Below, in pieces: positions 41,629 through 50,697 of a DNA stretch of 64,000 nucleotides. Made by a program: the position numbers and the translations under genes. This DNA comes from Thiodiazotropha sp040507035. Its GTDB lineage: Bacteria; Pseudomonadota; Gammaproteobacteria; Chromatiales; Chromatiaceae. A model generated the notes under the pieces. It did not search any database and was not told where the DNA came from. It saw only the letters and a program-made list of their open reading frames with translations. The DNA lies in assembly GCA_040507035.1 (NCBI GenBank), contig JBEVVR010000014.1, forward strand, positions 186,001 to 250,000, read 5' to 3'. Numbering within the stretch: the stretch's first letter is position 1; every line of letters begins with the position of its first letter.

Positions 41629-43266
41629 CTATATAAACAGATCGACATAGGCTGAGTCGTAGTCGGATCCTGTCTGGAAATTGACCAGGTTCGGGAACAG
41701 GGATCGCATCAGGGTGTCATCGACACCGAACCAGCGGGCAATCGCGGCATTGACCTGATCCTGGGCGGTAGTGGGTATATAGCGCCCCTTGTCTCCGTGG
41801 TCGGAGTCGCCGCCGAGTTGTAGATCAGGCAGACTGCCAAACAGTTTTCCGCCATCAAAGTTACCCGCCGTGCCATTACCTATCCCCCCCATTACGAGTT
41901 GGCTGGAGGCCCAGGCATGATCGGTGCCATCCTCATTCCTGGTCAATGTGCGGCCGAAGTCCGACATGGTGAACGTGGTGACCTGTTGTGCGTAACCAAG
42001 CTCTTCCATAGCCTTTTGGAAATTCCATAGGGCAAGGCTCAATTCCCGTAACAACAGGGGATGGTTTTGCGCTTGACTGGAATGGGTGTCAAACCCCCCC
42101 AGTTTGACCAGAAATATCTGTCTGTTATAGCCCGGCCCCAATATCCCCGAGGCACCCATATGGATCATCTTGGTTACTGATTCAAGCTGTTTTATCAGTG
42201 TTCCCTGGATATTGCTGGAGAATCCCAATTGTTGATTGGTGGGAATGGAGAACAACGCCTGACCATAGGAATCGGTGGTGGCAAAATCGAACTGGGTTGA
42301 CTGCCAGCTGCTTTCGAGAAAATCGAAGGTGGATAGGGATTTGAGTAACAGACGATTGTAGAGATCCTTGAAATAGTCGCCTGTTGTCGGTGTATTTGCT
42401 GTGTTGAAATCGAGTCGTCCTGTAGTGCCTTGCACCCCCGCCAAGGCATTGAATAGGCCGCGTCGGTCATCTCTGTCGTCACTGACACCAGTTTTCAAGT
42501 GGTTGATGGTGGGCGGGTTGTCGGTCTTCAATACCAGGGGAGAACTGTTTTCACCAACCATCATGAGATTGCTGTCAAGGTAGGATAGGTTGAGTCCAAC
42601 TGGATTCCCGCCATTAATGTTACTCCATGCATCTGCGATGCGTCCTGCCCAACCGATGTGGCCAAGGTCATCGGCGCGTCCGGTCTGCAGCTCCCTTTGC
42701 TGGTGATCGTGGGCAAAGAGGAACTGGGGCAAATCAGCACTGCGCGCCATGATATCTGCACGACTCACCGGTTCGACCAGGGTACCGGTATTCGCCACGA
42801 TGCTAGCCCGGTTGTCCTGAATCAACTGGGCCAACTCCGGCATTACACCATTCACCGCAAGATCGATCCCTTTGCCGGTCAACGGATAGAGGCCATGTGT
42901 ATAGGCTGAGCTATGGCTTTGATTCGTGTCGTAGGGATTGGCGCTACCCGTTCCAAGGTTTCCCTGATTTAAATCGGAATTATTTGTTGTCACCGAGGAG
43001 AGGCCGAGATCTCTATCGGCGACCGCCAGACTCCCTCTTACGGATGCATAATCCGCATAGCCTCTACCCGGTGTGTTGGCGTACGGGATCAGCATGTTGA
43101 ACGCGTCGTTGCCGCCATAGAGAAACACACAGACCATTGCCTTGTAGTCAGAGAAGGCGGGTGCTGCTGCCAGAGATTGTCTGATAAACGGGAGCTGGCC
43201 CAGGGGGGCGAAAAGGCTAAGGCCAGCTATGGTGGAGGTGTGTCTAAGAAAATCCCTGCGATTCAT
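41629..43266 (-). CDS. DUF1501-family secreted protein
   Basis: This 545-aa protein starts MNRRDFLRHTSTIAGLSLFA, a twin-arginine-type signal, and continues with KAMVCVFLYGGNDAFNMLIP, typical of DUF1501 (sulfatase-like fold). TMSDFGRTLTRNEDGTDHAW is the family metal-site region. It is exported folded. It pairs with the DUF1800 gene directly upstream, as is common in marine bacteria; the reaction is unknown. Confidence 0.88.
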   Translation of the reverse strand: MNRRDFLRHTSTIAGLSLFAPLGQLPFIRQSLAAAPAFSDYKAMVCVFLYGGNDAFNMLIPYANTPGRGYADYASVRGSLAVADRDLGLSSVTTNNSDLNQGNLGTGSANPYDTNQSHSSAYTHGLYPLTGKGIDLAVNGVMPELAQLIQDNRASIVANTGTLVEPVSRADIMARSADLPQFLFAHDHQQRELQTGRADDLGHIGWAGRIADAWSNINGGNPVGLNLSYLDSNLMMVGENSSPLVLKTDNPPTINHLKTGVSDDRDDRRGLFNALAGVQGTTGRLDFNTANTPTTGDYFKDLYNRLLLKSLSTFDFLESSWQSTQFDFATTDSYGQALFSIPTNQQLGFSSNIQGTLIKQLESVTKMIHMGASGILGPGYNRQIFLVKLGGFDTHSSQAQNHPLLLRELSLALWNFQKAMEELGYAQQVTTFTMSDFGRTLTRNEDGTDHAWASSQLVMGGIGNGTAGNFDGGKLFGSLPDLQLGGDSDHGDKGRYIPTTAQDQVNAAIARWFGVDDTLMRSLFPNLVNFQTGSDYDSAYVDLFI

Positions 43267-43300
43267 TTCGATATCCTGATCAGTTGCATAGCCTTGCGGC

Positions 43301-46117
43301 TTATTTTTGAATCATGTAGCTGCTAGAGGTGACTATCATGGTGACGGCATCACGAACCAGAGAGCGCACCTCTGCAAATGGATTACTCTGATTGGTACCG
43401 GCACTTAGCAGCAGATAGTGCTTAAGTGCGGACTTGTACTCAGTCGACATTTGACCACCCAGCAACAGAAGGTCGAGATGGGTGAGAAGGGCGTCAATGG
43501 CATTCGCCTTGGGAGTATCGCCATCACTATCCACTGAACTATCATCGATCGATGCGAAATCCCTGTTGCTGTCACCCTCTAGCGCTTGTTCGAAAATAGT
43601 GAGTTCTTTGTCGAAGTTGGTTAAAAAAATCTTTTCTGTGTAGTAGTTGTGAGAGGCACCAAACTCCGCAAGGGTTTTACCGTCCAAGTAGATAATGCGG
43701 TTTTTCTCAAGTCTGTCGAGTGTTTTGTAGATCAGATTGCTGTAATCGATCAACATCTGGTCTGTCTGAATCTGCAGCTCTGGGGCCACCAGATTATAAT
43801 CCACAAAGCGGTCGTCTCTCGGGATATGGTTGGGACTGTAGAAATTGAATACCGAGGGTGAACGCAGTGCTGCCTGCCCCAAGCTATTTTGCGGTGATCT
43901 GAACCAATAGACACCATGCATCGCTACGCCGCTCTGGCTAATCCAACCGTCCAACGGCGTCGTGTTGAGGGCTCGAAGCAGATGGGTATATGCCAAGACA
44001 GGCTCCTTTGCCTTGCCATAGGAGGGGTCGATCAGATGACGATCATCTCTTGCCTCCGGATCGAGAAGAATGGCGCGAACCACCGCTTTCAAGTCACCTT
44101 TTACGCCGTTACCATTGTTGTTGAATACTCGCGAAACCCTCGCCAGGTAGGCTGAGGATGGATTCGAGGTGACAAGTCGTTGAATCAAGTGCCTACTGAC
44201 ATACGGGGCGACATTGGGGTGGTTGAACAGCAGATCTAGTGCCGTATCGAGTCCGCTTTGATCACTCCCTGAATTGAGTGCAAATCTGTGCCCAAATAGC
44301 GTGACATAACCGTCGCCAGCGTCGGCCAGTTCATCCTCATGGTATTCTGGATGAAACACCATGGGTTGTGTGTAGTCCCCATCTTTGTTGCTCAGTCTGC
44401 CGAAGCTGCTATTGCCGGCCAGGTCCCAGCCTGTCATCACTTTGGCTAACTCTTCAATATCATTTTGCTCATAGGTCGGTACCAGGCTATTGCCGGGATC
44501 GGGATAACTATTGCTGTCACCATCCAGGTTTGGACTGCCGTCAAGGTTGAGTTCATAGAGTCCGATAGAAAACAGTTGAATCACTTCGCGGGCGAAGTTC
44601 TCATCGGGTCTGGTACCTGTTGATGGGTTGGCCTTGCGATTGCCTTGGTGTGAGAGGTAGACGCCCATGGCGGGGCTACGAGCAACTTCTCCCAATAGTG
44701 TCCTGTAGTTGCCGAAGGCATGCTTGGCCAGTAGGTCATAGTAGGCAGCCAGGGCCTCGCCACGGTTTGTCAGAACCGGTACGCTATTCGAGGTTACAAG
44801 CAACTGGCTCAGTGCATAGGCTACCCGCTGACGCAGTTGATCACTGCCAACCTCACTGTTGGGATCAGAGGGCTGACCCAGGGCATTCTCCCACCAAGCA
44901 GCCATCTGGTAATCCAAGGCAGATCCATCCGCAGTTGATTGATTGAAGACACCAGCCGCGAACCAATCGTTGTCGGGCTCCGCCTGGGTGGCAATCTCCT
45001 GGGTTCGTTGCAAGTGGCTCAACCAGCCGTCGTTGGCATTCGAGTAGGCGGATTTCATGGAGAGCTGGCTATCGATCCAGGCTACCACGCCCAACTGTTT
45101 GACCCTTTCGATATCCCCCAGGGTGGGTCCGTAAGTGGTTTGCAGCAAAAGGCGATGGGTAGCGGTGTCGGTAACGGGACGGGGTTCCACCACAGTGATG
45201 GTGAACTGGATATCATTGCTCAATTCGCCGTCATCTACTGTGATAACAATGGGGTATCTATTCCCAAGTTCAGTCCAAGAGGCTTGCCCGGTGAGGGTAT
45301 GTGTAGCAGTGGAGAAGTCCAGCCAATAGGGAAGCTGGGAGACAGTGAAGTTCAAACTGTCGCCGTCAGGATCTTCCGCAACAACGGAAAACTCATAGAG
45401 TGTGTCGACGGGCAGCTGAATATCGTGTGGCTGATGAGTGAAACTGGGTGCCCGGTTTTCCCTAGTGATGGTTATAGTGACATTCGCGGCGGCGGATAGG
45501 TTGCTGGCGTTGCTGATGGTGTATCGGAATCTGTCACTGCTGCTGTCCGAACCGTCATGCTGATAGGTGACATCCCCATTGGGCGCCAATATCACCTGCC
45601 CGTGCGTCGGATTACCTAGGTTGTCAATTCTGAGGCTGCCATTCTCTGGGTCAAAATCGTTGTTTAGCAGATCAAGAGTGATCCTACTGCCCATTGCTAC
45701 AGTAGCCTGATCATCCACCGCGACCGGTGGTTGGTTGATGACGACGTTTGTCTCTTCCTCAGTAGTAGCGGGAACCAAGATTGTAAGCTGCACCTGGGCT
45801 GGTTCTGAATAGGCAGCGCCATCATAGGTAACATAGGTAAAACTGTCGAACCCGTTTGCTGAGCCATCATGTTGATAGATAACCAAGCCATCATCCTGGA
45901 TGATCAAGGTTCCATGGGATGGGGGTGTCTCGACCACAACCACCAGGGGATCATGGTCTTCGTCCTTGTCATTTTGTAGTACATCGATCGTCGTGCTTTT
46001 GCCTTGATTTAGCGTGACGCTATCGCCAGTCGCAACAGGTGCGCTATTTTCATCGAGACATCCGCTCAGCACCAAGGGTAATAGGATGGGTAGTAGTTGT
46101 TTCAGAGGATTTGACAC
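43301..46117 (-). CDS. DUF1800-family lipoprotein with cadherin-like repeats
   Basis: This 938-aa protein has a lipoprotein signal (ILLPLVLSGCLDEN). Residues 25-220 hold two VCBS/cadherin-like units (AVDDQATVAMGSRITLDLLN and a sister repeat), then an Ig-like module (about 222-315) with LPYWLDFSTATHTLTG. The C-terminal ~600 residues are the DUF1800 domain: ATHRLLLQTTYGPTLGDIE, LLVTSNSVPVL, FAREVIQLFSIGLYELN and FNFYSPNHIPR. It is exposed at the cell surface or periplasm and pairs with the DUF1501 protein 34 bases away. Confidence 0.88.
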   Translation of the reverse strand: MSNPLKQLLPILLPLVLSGCLDENSAPVATGDSVTLNQGKSTTIDVLQNDKDEDHDPLVVVVETPPSHGTLIIQDDGLVIYQHDGSANGFDSFTYVTYDGAAYSEPAQVQLTILVPATTEEETNVVINQPPVAVDDQATVAMGSRITLDLLNNDFDPENGSLRIDNLGNPTHGQVILAPNGDVTYQHDGSDSSSDRFRYTISNASNLSAAANVTITITRENRAPSFTHQPHDIQLPVDTLYEFSVVAEDPDGDSLNFTVSQLPYWLDFSTATHTLTGQASWTELGNRYPIVITVDDGELSNDIQFTITVVEPRPVTDTATHRLLLQTTYGPTLGDIERVKQLGVVAWIDSQLSMKSAYSNANDGWLSHLQRTQEIATQAEPDNDWFAAGVFNQSTADGSALDYQMAAWWENALGQPSDPNSEVGSDQLRQRVAYALSQLLVTSNSVPVLTNRGEALAAYYDLLAKHAFGNYRTLLGEVARSPAMGVYLSHQGNRKANPSTGTRPDENFAREVIQLFSIGLYELNLDGSPNLDGDSNSYPDPGNSLVPTYEQNDIEELAKVMTGWDLAGNSSFGRLSNKDGDYTQPMVFHPEYHEDELADAGDGYVTLFGHRFALNSGSDQSGLDTALDLLFNHPNVAPYVSRHLIQRLVTSNPSSAYLARVSRVFNNNGNGVKGDLKAVVRAILLDPEARDDRHLIDPSYGKAKEPVLAYTHLLRALNTTPLDGWISQSGVAMHGVYWFRSPQNSLGQAALRSPSVFNFYSPNHIPRDDRFVDYNLVAPELQIQTDQMLIDYSNLIYKTLDRLEKNRIIYLDGKTLAEFGASHNYYTEKIFLTNFDKELTIFEQALEGDSNRDFASIDDSSVDSDGDTPKANAIDALLTHLDLLLLGGQMSTEYKSALKHYLLLSAGTNQSNPFAEVRSLVRDAVTMIVTSSSYMIQK

Positions 46118-46478
46118 TTCCGTTTCTCGCTGCTTAGCAGATTCTGCAGTGGTTGTATTGGCAACCAGGAATCGTGTATTTGGGATTTTGTTAGCGCCAA
46201 GAATAGGATGATGTTTAACTGGAATATGAGTAGTGCTTCATGTTTTCACCTGCTTGATATGAACACTCATAGGTGAAGTGTGTAGTAGTGCAAACTGGTA
46301 AGGGTAATTCGACGATGTTTTATTCATCGACCTTCGATAGGACTGCGGATAAGTAGTGCTTCATCCCATTGCCCTGGAGTCGGAAAGGCAATAACTCAAA
46401 CTACACACTGCGTCGAGGGAATCCAATTCCCTATGGATTCTTGAATGCGTTTTGGGGCGTTATTTCCCAGAATGGAGA
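46118..46478. other. Non-coding region between DUF1800 gene and tRNA-Asp
   Basis: It contains a 13-bp direct repeat AGTAGTGCTTCAT (46229-46241 and 46352-46364) and a 10-bp inverted repeat AGTGTGTAGT/ACTACACACT (46277-46286 and 46400-46409), whose roles are unknown. Another short palindrome is at 46418-46432. No gene is seen. Confidence 0.45.
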
Positions 46479-46555
46479 TGGCGGAGCGGACGGGACTCGA
46501 ACCCGCGACCCCCGGCGTGACAGGCCGGTATTCTAACCAACTGAACTACCGCTCC
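46479..46555 (-). tRNA. tRNA-Asp (GTC anticodon)
   Basis: Read on the minus strand the 77-nt cloverleaf starts GGAGCGG and ends CCGCTCCGCCA with CCA encoded. D-arm (AGTTCAGTTGGTTAGA), anticodon loop CCTGTCACG with GTC, and T-arm GCGGGTTCGAGTCCCGT are all regular. Anticodon GTC reads Asp codons. Confidence 0.97.
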
Positions 46556-46599
46556 TTGAGGAGAGCGCGATAGTTTAAGGTTTTTCACGCCCAGGTCAA

Positions 46600-47400
46600 C
46601 TAAAAACCTTGCAGCCAGGATCGCCAACTTTCATACAAGCTTTGATTGACAGCAGCCACCGCCATCTGTGGCCTCAGGCCGAGGGCTGTTGAGCTATCTT
46701 TGGTCTCAGCATCGGTCAGGCTGAAGTGGCCGCCGGCTTCGTTGAAGATCAGTGTTCCCGCTGCGTAGTCCCACAGCCGGGCACCGCCATGCAGATAGAG
46801 TTGTAGGCGCCCCGACGCCAGCCAGCACCAGTCCAGTGCCACACTCCCTATACTGCGCTGGGAACGGTAGGGTGGTGCTGTTGCCAGCTGCTCGGCCAAA
46901 CCGGGGCTGAGACGTTTGAAATCGACCATCGCCACGCACTCCTGGAGCTGATCAAGCCTGATATCGAGGTGCAAGCGGGTTTGATTCAACCAGGCTCCTG
47001 ATCCCCTTTGGGCATGAAACAGCTCATCCCGTAGTGGATCGTAGATCAGACCCAGCTCGACCCTCCCTTTGACCACATAGGCGAGGGAGACGGCAAAAAA
47101 GGGCATGCCGGCGACGAAATTGGCCGTGCCATCCAGAGGATCTAGGCACCAGAAACCCTGTTCCCCCTGATTTAGGATCGCTAGCTGTTGTTCAACGGGC
47201 ATCTCCTCGCCCAGCAGGGGAATCTGCGGGTAGTGATGGTTCAGTTGTCTGAGGATGCGCTGTTGCATCGCCATATCTGCTTGTGTGACCAGACTTCCAT
47301 CCGCCTTAATATGGCCGTCGCTGCGCTGAAACCGGGGTATCAGTTCCGTTCGCGCGCTCTCGACCAGCAAATCACAGAGCAGATCATTGTCAATTCTCAT
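46600..47400 (-). CDS. Inositol-monophosphatase-family phosphatase
   Basis: This 266-aa enzyme carries the metal-binding motifs LLGEE, WCLDPLDGTANFVAG and LWDYAAGTLIFNEAGG, the signature of the IMPase/FBPase superfamily. In Gammaproteobacteria close relatives include CysQ (3'-phosphoadenosine 5'-phosphate hydrolysis in sulfur metabolism) and histidinol phosphatase; the substrate cannot be settled here. It is divergent from the small membrane gene at 47502. Confidence 0.88.
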   Translation of the reverse strand: MRIDNDLLCDLLVESARTELIPRFQRSDGHIKADGSLVTQADMAMQQRILRQLNHHYPQIPLLGEEMPVEQQLAILNQGEQGFWCLDPLDGTANFVAGMPFFAVSLAYVVKGRVELGLIYDPLRDELFHAQRGSGAWLNQTRLHLDIRLDQLQECVAMVDFKRLSPGLAEQLATAPPYRSQRSIGSVALDWCWLASGRLQLYLHGGARLWDYAAGTLIFNEAGGHFSLTDAETKDSSTALGLRPQMAVAAVNQSLYESWRSWLQGF

Positions 47401-47501
47401 CGATTCAGTTCACTGTTGTTGTTGCTTTGCGTAATATCAACGCTGACTGGGATTAATCATGCCATAGTTGCTTAAAATGGATCTCCGGGAGAGAGCATAC
47501 A

Positions 47502-48035
47502 ATGTTTTTCGATGTCGATGAGTCGATGCGCAAATCTGCCAAGTCACCTCATGAGCTGTCCATGGTCAACCTGGTGGCCTGTCACCTGATCGCGGCTCCA
47601 GCCTCAATCGTCCTCGATATCGGATTCGTGGGTTTCCTGATCCCATTGCTGCTCTCACTCTCGGTCATCGCCTTTATCTGGTATCGGGCAAGTGCCGAAA
47701 CCTCGACTGCGGAGTGGTTCGTGGCCGCGCATTGGCGTCTTTCGGCCAACCGTACCCGTATACTATTGATTGGTTATACCATCAGTGCCGTTATCTTGGG
47801 TATGGCCATGCTTGCTACCAGCGGCAACTCGAAAGGGGATATCATGATGGTGGCCATCACCCGGGTTGCAGTGGTACCGACGCTGCTTACGGTGATGATC
47901 TGCTTTGTCCTGGAGTCAGGCTCCATCTACCAGGCCGGTCGGGGTGAGGTGCCTGACAGTATAGTCAAGCGGATGCCGCCGCCTGAAACCCTAGCGGTTT
48001 TGCAAGAGGCGGTTGGGCAAGGTACAGGTAGCTGA
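47502..48035 (+). CDS. Small membrane protein of unknown function
   Basis: This 177-aa protein has about four membrane segments (ASIVLDIGFVGFLIPLLLSL; ILLIGYTISAVILGMAMLA; two others). The N terminus MFFDVDESMRKSAKSPHELS is charged. It resembles no family I can name. GGGAGAG precedes the start. Confidence 0.65.
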   Translation: MFFDVDESMRKSAKSPHELSMVNLVACHLIAAPASIVLDIGFVGFLIPLLLSLSVIAFIWYRASAETSTAEWFVAAHWRLSANRTRILLIGYTISAVILGMAMLATSGNSKGDIMMVAITRVAVVPTLLTVMICFVLESGSIYQAGRGEVPDSIVKRMPPPETLAVLQEAVGQGTGS

Positions 48036-48094
48036 AATCCGTCGCACCAGTCCCGGTATAAATCCTTATCGGGTGGGTCCTAGGCGGAACAGAC

Positions 48095-50347
48095 TCAATG
48101 GAGTCGTTTCGCACACTCATCCGCCGACATAGGCCTGCCGTATCTATACCCCTGGGCCATTCGATAATCGGAAAGTATCAGATAGGTCTCCTGCTCGGAA
48201 GTCTCGACGCCTTCCGCAACCACTTCGATACCCAGGCGATGCCCCAGGTCCTGCACGGTTTGTATGATGGCCTGGTTTGCAGAATCAGTGGGCAGGTTCT
48301 GCAAGAAGATTTTGTCCAGTTTCAATCTGTCGATCGGCAACTGCTTCAATCTAGCCAGTGAGGAGTGTTCAATACCGAAATCATCGATCGCGATGGAGAC
48401 ACCGAGATCCTTCAATCGACGCAGTATGTCAGCCGCGAGTTCGATTTGACCGCTAAACAGACTTTCCGTGATTTCAATCGTCAGCCACTCCCCGGGACAA
48501 TCGTTGGCCTCGAGGATCTCCTGGGTCGATGCTACAAAATTCTTGTGCAGTAACTCTGCCGCGGATATGTTTACCGCCAAGGGCGGAGGATTCAAACCCA
48601 TGTTGCGCCATGTCTTGATCTGTTTGCAGGCATTTCGCAATACCCATTGGCCAATGGGGAATGCCAGGCCTACATCTTCCGCCAACGCAAGAAAATGGAT
48701 AGGTGAAACCAGTTTTTGCCTCTCTTTGTTCCAACGCAGCAGGGCCTCCAAGCCAATCAGTTTCTTGGTGTGCAGCTCGTATTGTGGTTGAAACAGTAAA
48801 ACAAAATCTTGTTCCTTGACGGCGCTTTGCAGTGCGGCAATGGTGTTCAAACGCTGTTGCACCAAGATTGTCATGCTGGGATCATATAGCTGGTAGCTGT
48901 TTTGTGATTCTCGTTTTGCGCGATACATGGCGGTGTCGGCACACTGAAGCAGCAGTTTGCCTTTATTACCGTCGTTGGGGAAAAGGCTGATACCGATACT
49001 CACAGAAGGGTGGAGTCGCTTGCCCTGAATGATCACCATCTGCCGCACCGATTCTATAATGTGATCCGCCACCGAGGTGGCGTCATCCGGGCGTCTTACA
49101 TCCTCCAGCAGAATCACAAACTCATCACCGCTGAGGCGAGAGACCACATCACCCCCGCGCACCGCCTTGAGTAGACGTTTGGCGATGATTTCGAGGAGCA
49201 TGTCTCCCGCATCATGGCCAAGACTGTCGTTTACCTCCTTGAACCGATCAAGGTCGAGAAACAACAGCGCGAGCATGGAATCGTTTCTCGCAGCTCGGGA
49301 TACTGCTTGATCCAATAGACGGTTAAACATGAATCTGTTCGGCAGCTGAGTCAGGGTATCCCTTTCCGCGAGTTGTTGCAGCTGATGTTTATTGCTCTGC
49401 AGTTCATCCACCAGCTCCAGATATTCTGTGATGTCGCGGTAGGTGACAATAATCCCGGTATTGTTGTCATTGCCATCAGAAAGCGGGCTCATCTGAAGTT
49501 CCATGCGCAAGTGCTTTCTATCAGCCTGGGGTATTTTATGGATCGACTTCAACGGCCTATTATTTAATATAATCTCCTGTATTTGCGATCTGGGAGGTAG
49601 ATTGTGCCGCTGAAACTCCCTATCGTTCATGCCGTGGTTAGTAAGGGCAAGATTGCGTGCGGCCTGGTTGTGTAAAACCAGTTCCCTATCCGTTGAGTAG
49701 ACATAGAGGGGATCGGCAACACCGTCGATAATGGATTGTAGATTCGATTCGTTCTTGCGTAGTTTACGCAGAAAGCTTTCGATCACTAACCAGGCAAAGA
49801 GCACAATCAGATTGACGGCGGCACCTGACAACCAGAGTTTACTCCTGAAATCTTGTTTGAGCTCTGAGAGAAAATCCCTGTTTGCATAGATTCGCGCAAT
49901 ACCAATTGCATGACCTGTTTCTTGATTCACCAGAGAGACTTCAGACTGGTAACAGTTTGTGCATATTGCCAAACCCCTGGAGAGCTCGAACAGATTACCA
50001 TTGGTTGAGCGAATGGCTTCATTTAATCTGACCTCTACCCGTTGTACCAGCGGCTTTGAGGTTGTGGTATCGCGTAACTCGAGAATTGAATCCATCGCCT
50101 TTTCCAATTCATTCAAGGCTGATTGAGATTCACTGCTTAAGGACTTCGACAAGGTGTCAGCCTGGGACTGGGCAAGCGCATTGCTATGGGCATTTGCATG
50201 GGCATTCAATCTCGGTACCAGGCTGTACTGCCAATACGCAGCAATAAGCAGGTTCAAGAGAACGGCCAGGGTAATGAATACTAACGCAAGCATATGGCTA
50301 TGGGTCAGCATATCAAGACTGACTCTTAGGCGTTTGCTGCTGTTCAT
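48095..50347 (-). CDS. PAS-GGDEF-EAL membrane protein
   Basis: This 750-aa protein has an N-terminal membrane helix (about 17-39), a periplasmic sensor region, a second membrane helix (about 173-193), a PAS domain (about 200-315), a GGDEF domain with RLSGDEFVILLEDV (Ser replaces the first Gly), and an EAL domain with LEALLRWNKE, IEITESLF, IDDFGIEHSSL and VAEGVET. The phosphodiesterase residues are present; cyclase activity with the SGDEF form is possible but less certain. It is a single gene. Confidence 0.9.
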   Translation of the reverse strand: MNSSKRLRVSLDMLTHSHMLALVFITLAVLLNLLIAAYWQYSLVPRLNAHANAHSNALAQSQADTLSKSLSSESQSALNELEKAMDSILELRDTTTSKPLVQRVEVRLNEAIRSTNGNLFELSRGLAICTNCYQSEVSLVNQETGHAIGIARIYANRDFLSELKQDFRSKLWLSGAAVNLIVLFAWLVIESFLRKLRKNESNLQSIIDGVADPLYVYSTDRELVLHNQAARNLALTNHGMNDREFQRHNLPPRSQIQEIILNNRPLKSIHKIPQADRKHLRMELQMSPLSDGNDNNTGIIVTYRDITEYLELVDELQSNKHQLQQLAERDTLTQLPNRFMFNRLLDQAVSRAARNDSMLALLFLDLDRFKEVNDSLGHDAGDMLLEIIAKRLLKAVRGGDVVSRLSGDEFVILLEDVRRPDDATSVADHIIESVRQMVIIQGKRLHPSVSIGISLFPNDGNKGKLLLQCADTAMYRAKRESQNSYQLYDPSMTILVQQRLNTIAALQSAVKEQDFVLLFQPQYELHTKKLIGLEALLRWNKERQKLVSPIHFLALAEDVGLAFPIGQWVLRNACKQIKTWRNMGLNPPPLAVNISAAELLHKNFVASTQEILEANDCPGEWLTIEITESLFSGQIELAADILRRLKDLGVSIAIDDFGIEHSSLARLKQLPIDRLKLDKIFLQNLPTDSANQAIIQTVQDLGHRLGIEVVAEGVETSEQETYLILSDYRMAQGYRYGRPMSADECAKRLH

Positions 50348-50697
50348 GAGAGAAAAAAAAACTAGGCAGAAACTGCGTATCCATCCCCCAGCCAGGGAGA
50401 TGGAGAGACTGTCAGGCGACAGACGATAGCTAGGTGCTGTCGACGCTGATATCGCCGGGAACGCACTATCGACTCATATGCGCAATAGTAGGATTTGGAC
50501 AACATTATTCCTTGTGGGCATAAATCTATTCCACAGAGATAGATTTTGCTATGTCTGCAGTTCTTTTACAAATCAATGAGTTTTATGGGATTTTTGATCA
50601 TATCTACCTGTGAAATATGGCTTTTTTGTCCCTCCGGTAAGCAGATATGGGAAGCTATTTCACAAAGGAAGCGGGCCTGGCCTGATTACTCGACCGA
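50348..50697. other. Non-coding region with a hairpin
   Basis: These 350 bases hold an 8-bp inverted repeat AAATCTAT (50522-50529)/ATAGATTT (50539-50546) with a 9-base loop, possibly a terminator for the downstream minus-strand PiT gene. Otherwise featureless. Confidence 0.4.

Noticed and set aside
46418..46440. Rho-independent terminator for tRNA-Asp
   Set aside because: Short AT-rich palindromes without a T-tract on the correct strand.
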